This document shows positions 37,701 to 45,211 of a DNA stretch of 64,000 bases, in pieces. The notes below the pieces were generated by a model, which saw only the letters and a list, made by a program, of their open reading frames with translations, was not told the DNA's origin and ran no database searches. This DNA is from Chitinophagaceae bacterium (lineage in GTDB: Bacteria > Bacteroidota > Bacteroidia > Chitinophagales > Chitinophagaceae): positions 248,001 through 312,000 of the forward strand of contig PMSV01000012.1 in assembly GCA_003168265.1 (NCBI GenBank). Reading direction: 5' to 3'. Position 1 is the stretch's first letter. Every line of letters starts with the position of its first letter. Position numbers and translations under genes: made by a program.

Positions 37701-37981
37701 GCCCCTTGTACAATGCGATTAAAATGGGGGTCAATGCGAGGATCCGTCCCGTAATGATGACTGCGCTCATGGCTGCCATCGGCCTCTTGCCTGCCGCTCT
37801 CTCACATGGAATCGGTTCCGAGAGTTCCAGACCACTGGCGAGAGTCGTTATCGGCGGTATCCTGAGCGCGATGATTTGTTCTCTCTGGGTATTCCCCCTG
37901 ATCTTCGGGTGGGCTTACAGAAATTTCCAGAAAAAAGAAGAAAAGCAAGAAGACCCGGATGAAGATGCTACGGAAGAATAG
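34703..37981 (+). CDS. heavy-metal efflux RND transporter, CzcA-type
   Basis: This inner-membrane pump of 1092 aa belongs to the HME subgroup of RND transporters and exports metal ions in exchange for protons. The N-terminus ITFMNMPIEAFPDVTNTEIDI is the family start. TM4 carries D409, D415 and E422 in VDFGIILDGTIVMVEG, spaced exactly as D402, D408, E415 of the C. metallidurans CzcA (D-x5-D-x6-E), a pattern of Zn/Co/Ni exporters; copper and silver pumps of the CusA type have a different motif. This supports a divalent cation substrate. It ends in an acidic tail (EEKQEDPDEDATEE). It closes the three-gene efflux operon and is convergent with the VOC gene. Confidence 0.93.
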   Translation: MTKFLRGVIGFSLKNKYFILFSSSLLIISGIITFMNMPIEAFPDVTNTEIDIITQWPGRSAEEVEKFVTIPIEIAMNPVQQKISLRSTSIFGLSYVKLIFDDDVIDKDARQQVMNLLPNANLPVNVQPAVQPPTGPTGEIFRYTIKSTFRDVRELKTIQDWVIDRQLRSVEGVGDINSFGGKTKAYEIKVDPGKLTNLGLTPLDIFNAVQNTNINVGGDMIIQNNQAYVVRGIGLLNDVEEIKNIIVENNNGVPLLVKDVATVVISNVPRLGWIGRSDDVKDSTGKIEVTDQPDVVEAIIVMRKGENPSEVVKGIEDKVKYMNEFVLPADTRIVPYYDRSDLIRYATHTVLHNLVEGVLLVIVLISLFLFDWRATFIVAIIIPVSLLFAFICLHLMHMSANLLSLGAVDFGIILDGTIVMVEGIFVILDHRAKEIGMERFNNISKLGLIKKSAAEIGKRPFYLNIIIITALLPIFAFQKVEGKMFSPLAYTLSFALLGSLITTLTLVPTLINLLMQKNVREKHNPIVEPVMRFMLKGFTGTFRHKEIVVTVALTLMVAGIYSFKYLGSEFLPQLDEGSIWLRIQADYSISLDKSVQISKEAREIIMRFPQVQYCVSQTGRPDDGTDVTGFYNNEFDILMFPEEDWKPKVTKEQLIDSMNKALSVIPGVNLNFSQPIMDNVEEAVSGVKGSICLKIFGDSLNYMEGELAKSFEVLKNVKGIEDLGIMHNIGQPEIDINLDQQKMALYGVASVQANAVISMAIGGLGPGGVPASTLYEGIRIFDIRVRLPEEYRRTPEQLGELLVPTLSGSKVPIKEIADIVPITGACLIYRDDNRRYAALKFSVRGRDMGSTIAEARQKIDEKVHLKRGYSLSFQGDFENLQRAQKRLAEVVPISLLLIFILLLSMFGDFKDALLVFSNVPFAIAGGMFALHLTGTNFSISAGIGFICLFGICIQDGIILITMFKENLTHIGGKGSFYYDMEKLEMESRHLAPTEREKSYGPLYNAIKMGVNARIRPVMMTALMAAIGLLPAALSHGIGSESSRPLARVVIGGILSAMICSLWVFPLIFGWAYRNFQKKEEKQEDPDEDATEE

Positions 37982-38002
37982 CATTCTGATAATTTAAAAG
38001 CA

Positions 38003-38386
38003 TTAATGCTGGGAATGCAAAGCAATCCTGTTCCCTTCCCTATCCAGGAAAACGGCCATATAACCGATCTCTTCGTTAATGGCCGACTTGGGCATCAGTA
38101 TCCTTCCTCCTTCCGTCTCAACGCGGGACAGCACTTCTGAAAGATCCGGATTCGCATTGAGATAAATCAATACGCCCTGCTCAGAAGGTTGATGAAAATC
38201 GCTTTTTACAAGGGCTCCGCTGACCTTTCCATTTCCCATTTCCATAGGAAAATAAGCCAAATGCATTTGCATCATGTGTTCTTCTTTCATGTGAATGCCG
38301 AAAGCCACCTGATAAAAATGCGTGGCTCTTGCCATATCTAAAACCGGTATTTCAAACCAGTTTATGGCGTTAGTTTCATCGTTCAT
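38003..38386 (-). CDS. VOC-family (glyoxalase/bleomycin resistance-like) protein
   Basis: This product of 127 aa starts NAINWFEIPVLDMARATHFYQVAFG and has the two beta-alpha-beta-beta-beta modules of the vicinal oxygen chelate fold, with RILMPKSAINEEIGYMAVFLDREGNRIALHS at the end. The metal ligands typical of the fold (an N-terminal His and the C-terminal Glu) are not clearly all present. Substrate unknown. It starts 94 nt from the DoxX gene on the same strand. Confidence 0.8.
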   Translation of the reverse strand: MNDETNAINWFEIPVLDMARATHFYQVAFGIHMKEEHMMQMHLAYFPMEMGNGKVSGALVKSDFHQPSEQGVLIYLNANPDLSEVLSRVETEGGRILMPKSAINEEIGYMAVFLDREGNRIALHSQH

Positions 38387-38480
38387 GATTTTATTTTTTC
38401 TTAAATATAAGAGTCTATTGTTAGGGGAAAATGACTGATCCCCGATTTAACAGAAATGTTTTATTGGAAGAAGGCCTTAA

Positions 38481-38840
38481 TTAACGCTTTTTCCCCGGAA
38501 GAAAAATCGAGGAGTCTCGCAAAAAAGCGGTCACCCAAACTAATGCAATGGGTAGTAAAGGATTGAGTATGCCATGTTCATGCGATAATTCCGTCGCCAT
38601 CGCGCCGGAAAAATAGCAGGATAATAAAATGAAGCCAATCTTCATCGTTTTTGGAAAAATAAATAAAACGGTAAAAACAATCTCCATTGCTCCGAATAAA
38701 TTAATAAATTCCGCAACTCCATACTTGCTGAGAGTATCAACAACCTGGGTATTATGCGTCAGTTTCATAATCCCACTGAATAGAACCATGGCAGAAGTAA
38801 TTACAAGAAAAATACTAGAAGCAATCTTTCGAAAATTCAT
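38481..38840 (-). CDS. DoxX-family small membrane protein
   Basis: This product of 119 aa has four predicted membrane helices and the DoxX pattern (FLVITSAMVLFSGIMKLTH, then LFGAMEIVFTVLFIFPKTMKIGFILL, and HEHGILNPLLPIALVWVTAF). The family is poorly characterised and includes accessory proteins of oxidase-related systems. It is small enough to be a single DoxX unit, unlike the tandem version at 48327. It lies upstream of the VOC gene on the same strand with 94 nt between them. Confidence 0.78.
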   Translation of the reverse strand: MNFRKIASSIFLVITSAMVLFSGIMKLTHNTQVVDTLSKYGVAEFINLFGAMEIVFTVLFIFPKTMKIGFILLSCYFSGAMATELSHEHGILNPLLPIALVWVTAFLRDSSIFLPGKKR

Positions 38841-39136
38841 GACATTTCGGTTTAGGATTCAAAAAGCAAGCAAAATAAAAAAATTTAACTCAATTCTGCC
38901 TGAAAAATGAAATTGGCAGATATATTCATTTTTACGCAAGTTCGATTTTTTTTCACTCCCGTACAATTTCATTCCCACATATTGAACTAGAAAACTATTT
39001 GTACCTTGGTTCAGAGCCAACTCTTAAACCATCATGGATTAGATAATTGCGTATTCGGCATTTCTGTTTTATTCTATTTCTTTGTTTTCGTTTTTTTGTT
39101 TGGAATTTTCCGCTTTGAGCAGAAGATGACAGCAGC
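38841..39136. other. intergenic, nothing recognised
   Basis: This 296 nt AT-rich stretch lies between the start of the DoxX gene and the 3' end of the esterase gene, both on the minus strand. I see no credible coding frame, RNA gene or convincing promoter in it. Confidence 0.6.
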
Positions 39137-39988
39137 TTAATTCCTGCACCATCCATTGTCTGTTAACCAGTCTGTCAAACGGTCAGGCCAGTGTTTTAGA
39201 CTTATGTATTCGCTGCGATAGCCCATATTGAATGCATGGGCCCCTTTTTCATAGAGGTGCATTTCAACAGGCACTTTGGCCTTTCTGTGCATTTGAACGA
39301 GTTTTACGAGTGGTTCTGAACAGCAATCGTCACCATTAGCTGCCAGCAGGAATGTAGGAGGCGCTGTGGGGCTGACTGAATCAGGAACGCAGAGAGGACC
39401 CGGATAGATCAAAATCTGGAAGGCGGGTTTTGCACAAAAACTGTCTATTAGATCCGGGTGAACAAAATGTTCCTCCTGCCAATGGTAGGAGATCCAGCCG
39501 GAAACTTCCCCACCGGCTGAAAACCCCATTACGCCGATCTTGGCGGTGTCGACTTCAAATTCAATGGCCCGGGATTTGACAAGGCGCATTGCCCTGAATA
39601 TGTCCTGTTTCACATTTTCTTCCGTGTAGGGGGAATGGTCCATTCGAAAAAGGCGGTATTTCAATACGAAAACTGTAAAGCCCAAATTGTTCAGGAATTT
39701 TGCTGGGTCTCTGCCTTCTGAGTTATATACGATGTTCTGGAAACCTCCGCCCGGGCAAAGGATGATGGCGCATCCGTTTGCATTGGCGGCAGAAGGCCGG
39801 AAAATGGTCAGAGAGGGATTGTTGATATTTCGTATCCACCAGTCCCCGGAAAGTTCGGGATCGTTTTTTTTAATTTCAAATCCAGGGGCTCCTTCATTCC
39901 ATAAATAAATCACGCTGTTTTGGGCATTTGCAGCGCTGAACAGGGTCTGTGCGATTATTGCAATCGGCAAGATCTTTTTGAGTAGCAT
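39137..39988 (-). CDS. secreted alpha/beta-hydrolase (acetyl-xylan esterase-like)
   Basis: This product of 283 aa has a signal peptide (MLLKKILPIAIIAQTLFSAANAQ) and an alpha/beta-hydrolase core. The oxyanion motif is ILCPGGGFQNI near residue 76, the nucleophile Ser is in GVMGFSAGGEVSG near residue 155 (G-x-S-x-G), the Asp is near LAANGDDCC, and the His is in KGAHAFNMG. The shape is that of BD-FAE/Axe1-type acetyl-xylan or feruloyl esterases that act on plant polysaccharides. No polysaccharide utilisation locus surrounds it. Confidence 0.83.
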   Translation of the reverse strand: MLLKKILPIAIIAQTLFSAANAQNSVIYLWNEGAPGFEIKKNDPELSGDWWIRNINNPSLTIFRPSAANANGCAIILCPGGGFQNIVYNSEGRDPAKFLNNLGFTVFVLKYRLFRMDHSPYTEENVKQDIFRAMRLVKSRAIEFEVDTAKIGVMGFSAGGEVSGWISYHWQEEHFVHPDLIDSFCAKPAFQILIYPGPLCVPDSVSPTAPPTFLLAANGDDCCSEPLVKLVQMHRKAKVPVEMHLYEKGAHAFNMGYRSEYISLKHWPDRLTDWLTDNGWCRN

Positions 39989-40093
39989 GGTTAAATGAAT
40001 AAATACTAAATTTCGGATAGGTTTTGGCGTAAATATAATTTTTGTTCTAAAAGATTCTGGATAACTTAGTTATAAATCAATAAAATAAGAATC

Positions 40094-40339
40094 ATGCAAA
40101 AAAAAACTGGAAAGCGGATGTTCTGTTCTATTTTCATTTTGCTGTTGCTCACAAGTTGCGGGCCGGATGTACATTATGCCTATGTTCAACCTGTATATTA
40201 CGGGCCGGGTGTCGGATTGGGAACCATCATAGCGGTAGTGATTTCCTGGAGTAGGAATAGGTCTATTTTGTGGGCGATTATTCATGGAATATTGGGGTGG
40301 CTATATGTTATTTATGCAATATTAGTTCCCAAAAAATAA
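40094..40339 (+). CDS. small lipoprotein with a YqaE/Pmp3-type membrane domain
   Basis: This product of 81 aa starts with a lipoprotein signal whose lipobox is LLTSC (Cys at about residue 22), then a Tyr-rich linker YAYVQPVYYGPG, and a C-terminal membrane segment GTIIAVVISWSRNRSILWAIIHGILGW followed by a second helix. That last part matches the Pmp3/YqaE family of very small two-helix proteins linked to membrane potential and stress. The N-terminal lipoprotein extension is not part of the basic family. ATG 40094 is the only good start. Confidence 0.72.
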   Translation: MQKKTGKRMFCSIFILLLLTSCGPDVHYAYVQPVYYGPGVGLGTIIAVVISWSRNRSILWAIIHGILGWLYVIYAILVPKK

Positions 40340-41170
40340 TAGACCTGATGCCTGATTACATTGCTATTTCCTAGTTCAACGCTGCTGCTAATGCAGGCAG
40401 CTCCCATGGCTTTTCACGAGATAACATCCCTTGATATTTTTAAATGCAATTTTTTTGATTTTGATGACTGCTTTGATGTCCTCTCATTGCTGACACCGCA
40501 ATGGCCGCAGATCCAATTCCTGAAATTAAGGGTTAGGGACGGATGAGCAGGATTACAGTTGCTGCATGTCTTTGATAAGGATTCGAATCTGCCGATCTGC
40601 TACAGGTTCTTTCCATACTAGTTACACTTCTAGCGGCGCATTTCCACTAACAACGCCTATCAGGAAGGTCCGATGGATCGGGACAGTTTTGGACTATTGG
40701 CCATATCGGAAACTTGCAGGCTTCCATGCAGAGGCTGTATTAGTTCTTGACCAGATTGCCGGAGAGTTTGTGTAAAAAGTCCATTCTGCGGTAGGTGATC
40801 TTTGCTTAGCAACGGTCCAGCAAAAGTCTGGAATTTTGGATGTTTTTGCTTGCTTTTTTCTTCCTTTAATTTCTTCGGCTCAGCTATTGCAAAGGAGAAA
40901 ATAACCGAGATGCTTGCTGAGCAATTCCTGATGTTCGGTGTCGGAATAGATCCTGTATTCATAGGTCTTCAGCATATGTTGCAAGTAAATAAAAGTGTCT
41001 GAAAGTTCCTATTCCAAAACAGTATAGTAATATTCCAAAAAAAAATAATTACCCACAGGACGGATGGAAGCCAATGAATGAATTGCAAAATCCAAAAGGT
41101 AGAAGAAAATTGCAGAATTTGCCTTTTAACTAAATTCAATATTTTGCACTCTAGTAAACCATATGCAAAG
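40340..41170. other. 831 nt without a recognisable gene
   Basis: Short open frames are present on both strands (for example 40361-40546 and 40660-40962) but none has a signal peptide, a recognisable motif or credible composition. One minus-strand fragment near 40490-40540 reads as a C-x-x-C-containing peptide (WICGHCGVSNE), which could be a relic of a decayed gene or chance. No RNA gene or promoter is convincing. The stretch ends at the GH65 gene. Confidence 0.5.
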
Positions 41171-43201
41171 ATGAAAAGAATAACTCTAACCCTGCTTTCC
41201 TCAATGGCCCTTGTTATTATCGCCTTGGCCCAGGATCCCTGGAAGATTACTGCCGATAAAATAGATCCATCCAATTATTATGGAGTCACTGTAGCCAACG
41301 GAATGATCGGCATCATCTCCTCACCCGAACCTTTTAAAGTCAAGGATGTTGTCCTGGCCGGCGCATATGATCTTTATGGAAGGGGAAGAGTCAGCAATTT
41401 CCTGCGCAGCTTCAACTTGCTGAATATGAAATTGAGTATCGATGACAAGGAACTTGGTGCCCGCAATGTCAGCAATCTGAAACAGGAATTGGACATGCTT
41501 CATGCGTCCTTCACCACTTCATTCGATTATTCCGATAAAGCCTCCGTTAGCTATACCTATTATTCACTAAGGCAATTGCCCTTTACAGTTCTGATGGATG
41601 TTTCAATTACCGCAAAAAAGGACATTTCAATCATCGGGTCCAGTGTGATGGAAGCGCCCGATGCCCTGAAAGAGGTGCAGAATTATTACAATGAAATCGA
41701 TAGGCCTCATGTCCTGATCAGCCTTCTTACATCCTCTGCAAAAAGCCCTACAGGCAAATTGATCCTTTGTGCGTCCACAACCTTTCTGTTCAATGAACCT
41801 CACGGGCAAGAACCCCGTGTTTTTCATGAAATGTGGGACAACAATATGCACCTGATGAAGTTTACAAAAAAAATAAAAGCAGGAGAGACCTATCATTTTT
41901 CAATCGCCGGATCCTCCATCACATCCGCTCAACACGATGACCCTTTGAATGAAGCAGAGCGGTTGACCATATATGCCAAATTGCAGGGCAGGGACCGTCT
42001 TATTCAATTCCACGACCAGGCCTGGGAAGAACTTTGGAAAAGCGATATTAAGGTCGATGGAGATCCCCAGACCCAACAGGATATACATAGCATGATCTAT
42101 CATTTATATTCTTTTGTCAGGGAAGGAACAGGATATAGCCCATCTCCGATGGGTCTTAGCGGGCTGGGTTATAACGGCCATGTATTCTGGGATGCGGATT
42201 TATGGATGTTTCCCGCTTTGTTGATGCTTCATCCGGAACTGGCCAGGTCCATGATAGACTATCGTTTCGAAAAACTCGAAGCCGCCCGGAAGAACGCATT
42301 TGCCAATGGTTATCGGGGCGCTATGTATCCCTGGGAAAGCGCCGGTACAGGAGTAGAGGAAACACCGGTATGGGCTCTAAGCGGGCCATTTGAACATCAT
42401 ATTTCAGCAGACGTGGCATTGGCAGCATGGTCCTATTTTTGTGTCACCCAGGATAAGACCTGGCTCCGGGAAAAAGGCTGGCCTATTTTATCTGCCACTG
42501 CGGAATTCTGGTCATCAAGGGTCGAACGCAATGGTCCCGGCCGATATGATATCAAAAATGTGGTTGCTGCCGACGAATGGGCTGAAAACGTCGATAACAA
42601 TGCTTTCACCAATGCGGCTGCCAAAGCGAACCTGGAAAATGCGACTCATGCCGCAGAGATCCTTGGTTTGGCAGCTAATCCCGATTGGATGAATGTGGCG
42701 CAGAATATTCCTATCTTAAAAATGGAAAACGGCATAACCAGGGAACATGCTTCTTATCAGGGCGAAGGCATCAAGCAGGCCGATGTGAATCTCCTGGCTT
42801 ATCCGTTAAAAGAAATAACCAGTACCACACAAATCAAAAAAGATCTGGAGTATTATGAAAGCCGGGTTCCCAATGAAGGGACGCCGGCCATGACCCAGGC
42901 TGTATTCGCTCTTTTGTACTCAAGGCTAGGCAATGGAGAAAAAGCATTCCATTTTTTTAAAGACTCTTATGAACCTAACCTCAATCCGCCATTCCGGGTA
43001 ATCGCAGAAACCAAGGGCGGTACCAACCCCTATTTCGCCACCGGTGCCGGAGGAATTCTTCAGAGCCTGTTGATGGGATTCGGCGGCCTGGATATCACAG
43101 CAAAAGGCATCATACAACTTAAATCCGCTTTACCAAAGGAATGGAAAGGGCTGGAACTAAAAGGTATCGGGCCGGACAAGAAAAATTACCCTGTTAAATA
43201 A
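41171..43201 (+). CDS. secreted glycoside hydrolase family 65-like protein
   Basis: From the ATG at 41171 the product is 676 aa and starts with a signal peptide (MKRITLTLLSSMALVIIALAQ). The middle and C-terminal parts match the GH65 (alpha,alpha)6 catalytic core: NGHVFWDADLWMFPALLMLHPE near residue 335, YPWESAGTGVEETP near residue 390, and VVAADEWAENVDNNAFTNA near residue 462, where the Glu is the expected general acid. The FWDxDxWMFP and YPWESAxTGxE elements resemble the ATHL1/PGGHG branch, which acts on alpha-glucosyl linkages. The enzyme is therefore likely an exported alpha-glucosidase. The next gene starts 21 nt after its stop. Confidence 0.85.
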   Translation: MKRITLTLLSSMALVIIALAQDPWKITADKIDPSNYYGVTVANGMIGIISSPEPFKVKDVVLAGAYDLYGRGRVSNFLRSFNLLNMKLSIDDKELGARNVSNLKQELDMLHASFTTSFDYSDKASVSYTYYSLRQLPFTVLMDVSITAKKDISIIGSSVMEAPDALKEVQNYYNEIDRPHVLISLLTSSAKSPTGKLILCASTTFLFNEPHGQEPRVFHEMWDNNMHLMKFTKKIKAGETYHFSIAGSSITSAQHDDPLNEAERLTIYAKLQGRDRLIQFHDQAWEELWKSDIKVDGDPQTQQDIHSMIYHLYSFVREGTGYSPSPMGLSGLGYNGHVFWDADLWMFPALLMLHPELARSMIDYRFEKLEAARKNAFANGYRGAMYPWESAGTGVEETPVWALSGPFEHHISADVALAAWSYFCVTQDKTWLREKGWPILSATAEFWSSRVERNGPGRYDIKNVVAADEWAENVDNNAFTNAAAKANLENATHAAEILGLAANPDWMNVAQNIPILKMENGITREHASYQGEGIKQADVNLLAYPLKEITSTTQIKKDLEYYESRVPNEGTPAMTQAVFALLYSRLGNGEKAFHFFKDSYEPNLNPPFRVIAETKGGTNPYFATGAGGILQSLLMGFGGLDITAKGIIQLKSALPKEWKGLELKGIGPDKKNYPVK

Positions 43202-43222
43202 TATTTCCTATCTTGCTATGTC

Positions 43223-43777
43223 TTGAAAAGGATTGCGTCCATATCGTTATTAACTATATTGCTGTTCAATTTCTTTGGATACAGGTTAGTTACTTCCTTT
43301 CTCGAAGATCAGGCTAATGCCAGGCTGGAGAGCAAGCTGGACAAGCAACAATACGATGACAATCAATTGATATCAATCAAAGTACCGGTTTCCCACCTTT
43401 CCTATTATAATACTTCGCCTCAATTCGAAAGGGTTGACGGGCAGGTTGAAATAAACGGAGCAGCCTATCATTATGTTAAACGGAGAATTTACAATGACTC
43501 CGTAGAAATGCTTTGCATACCCAACCCTGCAGTCACCAGCATCCAGTCCGCCAAAGACCAATTTTTCCAACTGGTAAATGATCTTCAACGCACTGGTCAA
43601 AGCAAAAAATCGGACCAGCATTCATCCAAAAACTTTTCTACCGATAATTATACTCTCTTAGAATCGCTTCAGTTAAGCAGGAACTCCTTCATCCGTAAGA
43701 ATAACATTTCGGTATTTAATTCCCCCGTTTCCAAACGAAGCATCCCTGTCAGTGGGCGACCGCCCGAAATTTGCTGA
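43223..43777 (+). CDS. exported protein of unknown function (TTG start)
   Basis: I do not recognise a named domain. The product of 184 aa starts with TTG at 43223 (codon read as Met) and has an N-terminal hydrophobic segment (KRIASISLLTILLFNFFGYR), so it is secreted or membrane anchored. The mature part is rich in Asn, Gln and Ser, with a beta-like region SIKVPVSHLSYYNTSPQFERVDG and a polar tail ending in Cys. No ATG start is in frame before the hydrophobic region. It is 21 nt after the GH65 gene and is followed by a terminator hairpin, so it probably shares a transcript with the GH65 gene and ends it. Confidence 0.6.
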   Translation: MKRIASISLLTILLFNFFGYRLVTSFLEDQANARLESKLDKQQYDDNQLISIKVPVSHLSYYNTSPQFERVDGQVEINGAAYHYVKRRIYNDSVEMLCIPNPAVTSIQSAKDQFFQLVNDLQRTGQSKKSDQHSSKNFSTDNYTLLESLQLSRNSFIRKNNISVFNSPVSKRSIPVSGRPPEIC

Positions 43778-43808
43778 TAATAAGAATCAGAACAGAACAC
43801 TAAAGAGC

Positions 43809-43833
43809 CATCAACGTCTGAGTTGATGTTTTG
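43809..43833 (+). terminator. candidate rho-independent terminator before the haloperoxidase block
   Basis: A perfect 7 bp stem CATCAAC (43809-43815) / GTTGATG (43822-43828) with a 6 nt loop is followed by TTTTG. It lies 31 nt after the upstream stop codon and 29 nt before the next ATG. The T-run is short. Confidence 0.5.
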
Positions 43834-43862
43834 TAAAAATCTCAATTTATTCATCTCTGATT

Positions 43863-45188
43863 ATGCGAAAGATACTGATCATTGCTTTAGCAGTGTATGC
43901 ACTTGTGTCCTGTAACGGGAAAAAAGACTATGATGCCGTCTTCAAAAACCCTTTTCTCTATTGCCGGACCGTTTATGAATTGAACAACGTAGTGATGGGA
44001 AATAATTTTGGCCCGATCATCGCATCTAGAAACTATCTCTATGCTGCCATAGCCGGCTATGAAGTCATCGCTGCAGGTTATCCTGACAGATTCAATTCAC
44101 TGGCTGGCCAATTGCATGGATTAAATGCAATTCCCAAACCGGATGCAAGCAGGAAGATAGATTATGAGTTTTGTGCATTGCTTGCTTATTGCAAGTTAGG
44201 TGAAGCTGTTACCTTCCCGGAAGGCAGCATGAAGGAATATGTGGACAGCCTGAAGAAAATGGCTTTGGACCACGGAATGCCATCAGAAATCTACGATAAT
44301 TCAGTTGAATATGCCGATACTGTTTCTGCAGTAATCATGGCCTGGAGCAAAAAGGACAACTATCTTCAGACGAGGGGAGCGCCTCAATACGTAGTGAAGG
44401 ATTCTCCTGGAAGATGGATCCCTACACCACCTGCCTATTCACCGGCTATGGAGCCCCATTGGAGAGAAATTCGCAGCCTGGTTATTGACAGTCCGCAGCA
44501 ATTCATGCCCGAACCTCCCTACAATTTCGACATGACGGACAAAAACAGTCCCTATTACAAAGAAGTCAAATTAAGCCAGAATACCGTAGATAGCCTGACC
44601 ACTGAACAGGCCTGGATCGCCGATTTCTGGGACGACAATCCGTTTAAACTCAATGTTTCAGGTCATTTAATGTATGGCACAAAGAAATTTTCGCCAGGCG
44701 GTCATTGGATGAGCGTTGTGGGCATTGCCGCAAAAAAATCCGGCGCTGACTTCCCGAAAACCGTGGAAGCCTATGCAAGAACGGCAATTGCCCTTTTCGA
44801 CGCCTTCATTCAATGCTGGAATATCAAATACACCTTCAATACATTGAGACCTGAAACGGCAATCAACAAATACATTGATGCCAATTGGAGACCACATTTA
44901 CAAACACCACCCTTTCCTGAATATACCTGCGGCCATTGCACCATCTCGGCATCAGCAGCGGAAGCGCTGACCGCCGAATTTGGCGACAATTTCGCTTTCA
45001 ATGACACAACTGAGCTGGATTTCGGAGTCAATAGTAGGAGCTTCAGGTCATTCCGGGACGCATCCATTGAAACCCTGAATTCCAGGTTCTATGGAGGCAT
45101 CCATTTTCATTATTGCTGCCTGAGAAGCAATATTATGGGAAAGGAAGTGGGTGAATTGGTGGTGTCCAGGATAAGGTTAGCTAAATAA
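43863..45188 (+). CDS. vanadium-haloperoxidase/PAP2-fold lipoprotein with altered active site (copy A)
   Basis: This product of 441 aa starts with a lipoprotein signal (MRKILIIALAVYALVSC, lipobox LVSC). The C-terminal third has the KX6RP, xSGH and SRX5H motifs of vanadium-dependent haloperoxidases and type 2 PAP phosphatases: K322-x6-R329-P, then TCGH with C356-G357-H358, then S407-R408 and H414. Two changes stand out. The conserved active-site Ser is Cys356, and the terminal Asp of SRX5HX3D is Cys418. His358 and His414, the two key His residues, remain. The protein may therefore keep an oxyanion-binding pocket but work differently from a typical enzyme. It opens a five-gene block with 23 nt to the next gene. 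Confidence 0.8.
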   Translation: MRKILIIALAVYALVSCNGKKDYDAVFKNPFLYCRTVYELNNVVMGNNFGPIIASRNYLYAAIAGYEVIAAGYPDRFNSLAGQLHGLNAIPKPDASRKIDYEFCALLAYCKLGEAVTFPEGSMKEYVDSLKKMALDHGMPSEIYDNSVEYADTVSAVIMAWSKKDNYLQTRGAPQYVVKDSPGRWIPTPPAYSPAMEPHWREIRSLVIDSPQQFMPEPPYNFDMTDKNSPYYKEVKLSQNTVDSLTTEQAWIADFWDDNPFKLNVSGHLMYGTKKFSPGGHWMSVVGIAAKKSGADFPKTVEAYARTAIALFDAFIQCWNIKYTFNTLRPETAINKYIDANWRPHLQTPPFPEYTCGHCTISASAAEALTAEFGDNFAFNDTTELDFGVNSRSFRSFRDASIETLNSRFYGGIHFHYCCLRSNIMGKEVGELVVSRIRLAK

Positions 45189-45211
45189 AACACTTTAAAC
45201 TTTAAATCATT

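Noticed and set aside
37999-38010. 12 bp palindrome AGCATTAATGCT after the efflux operon
   Set aside because: No T-run follows and it overlaps the end of the VOC gene; short AT-rich palindromes are common here.
40660-40962. 100-codon minus-strand frame in the gene-free stretch
   Set aside because: No signal peptide, no motif, atypical composition and no promoter; treated as chance.
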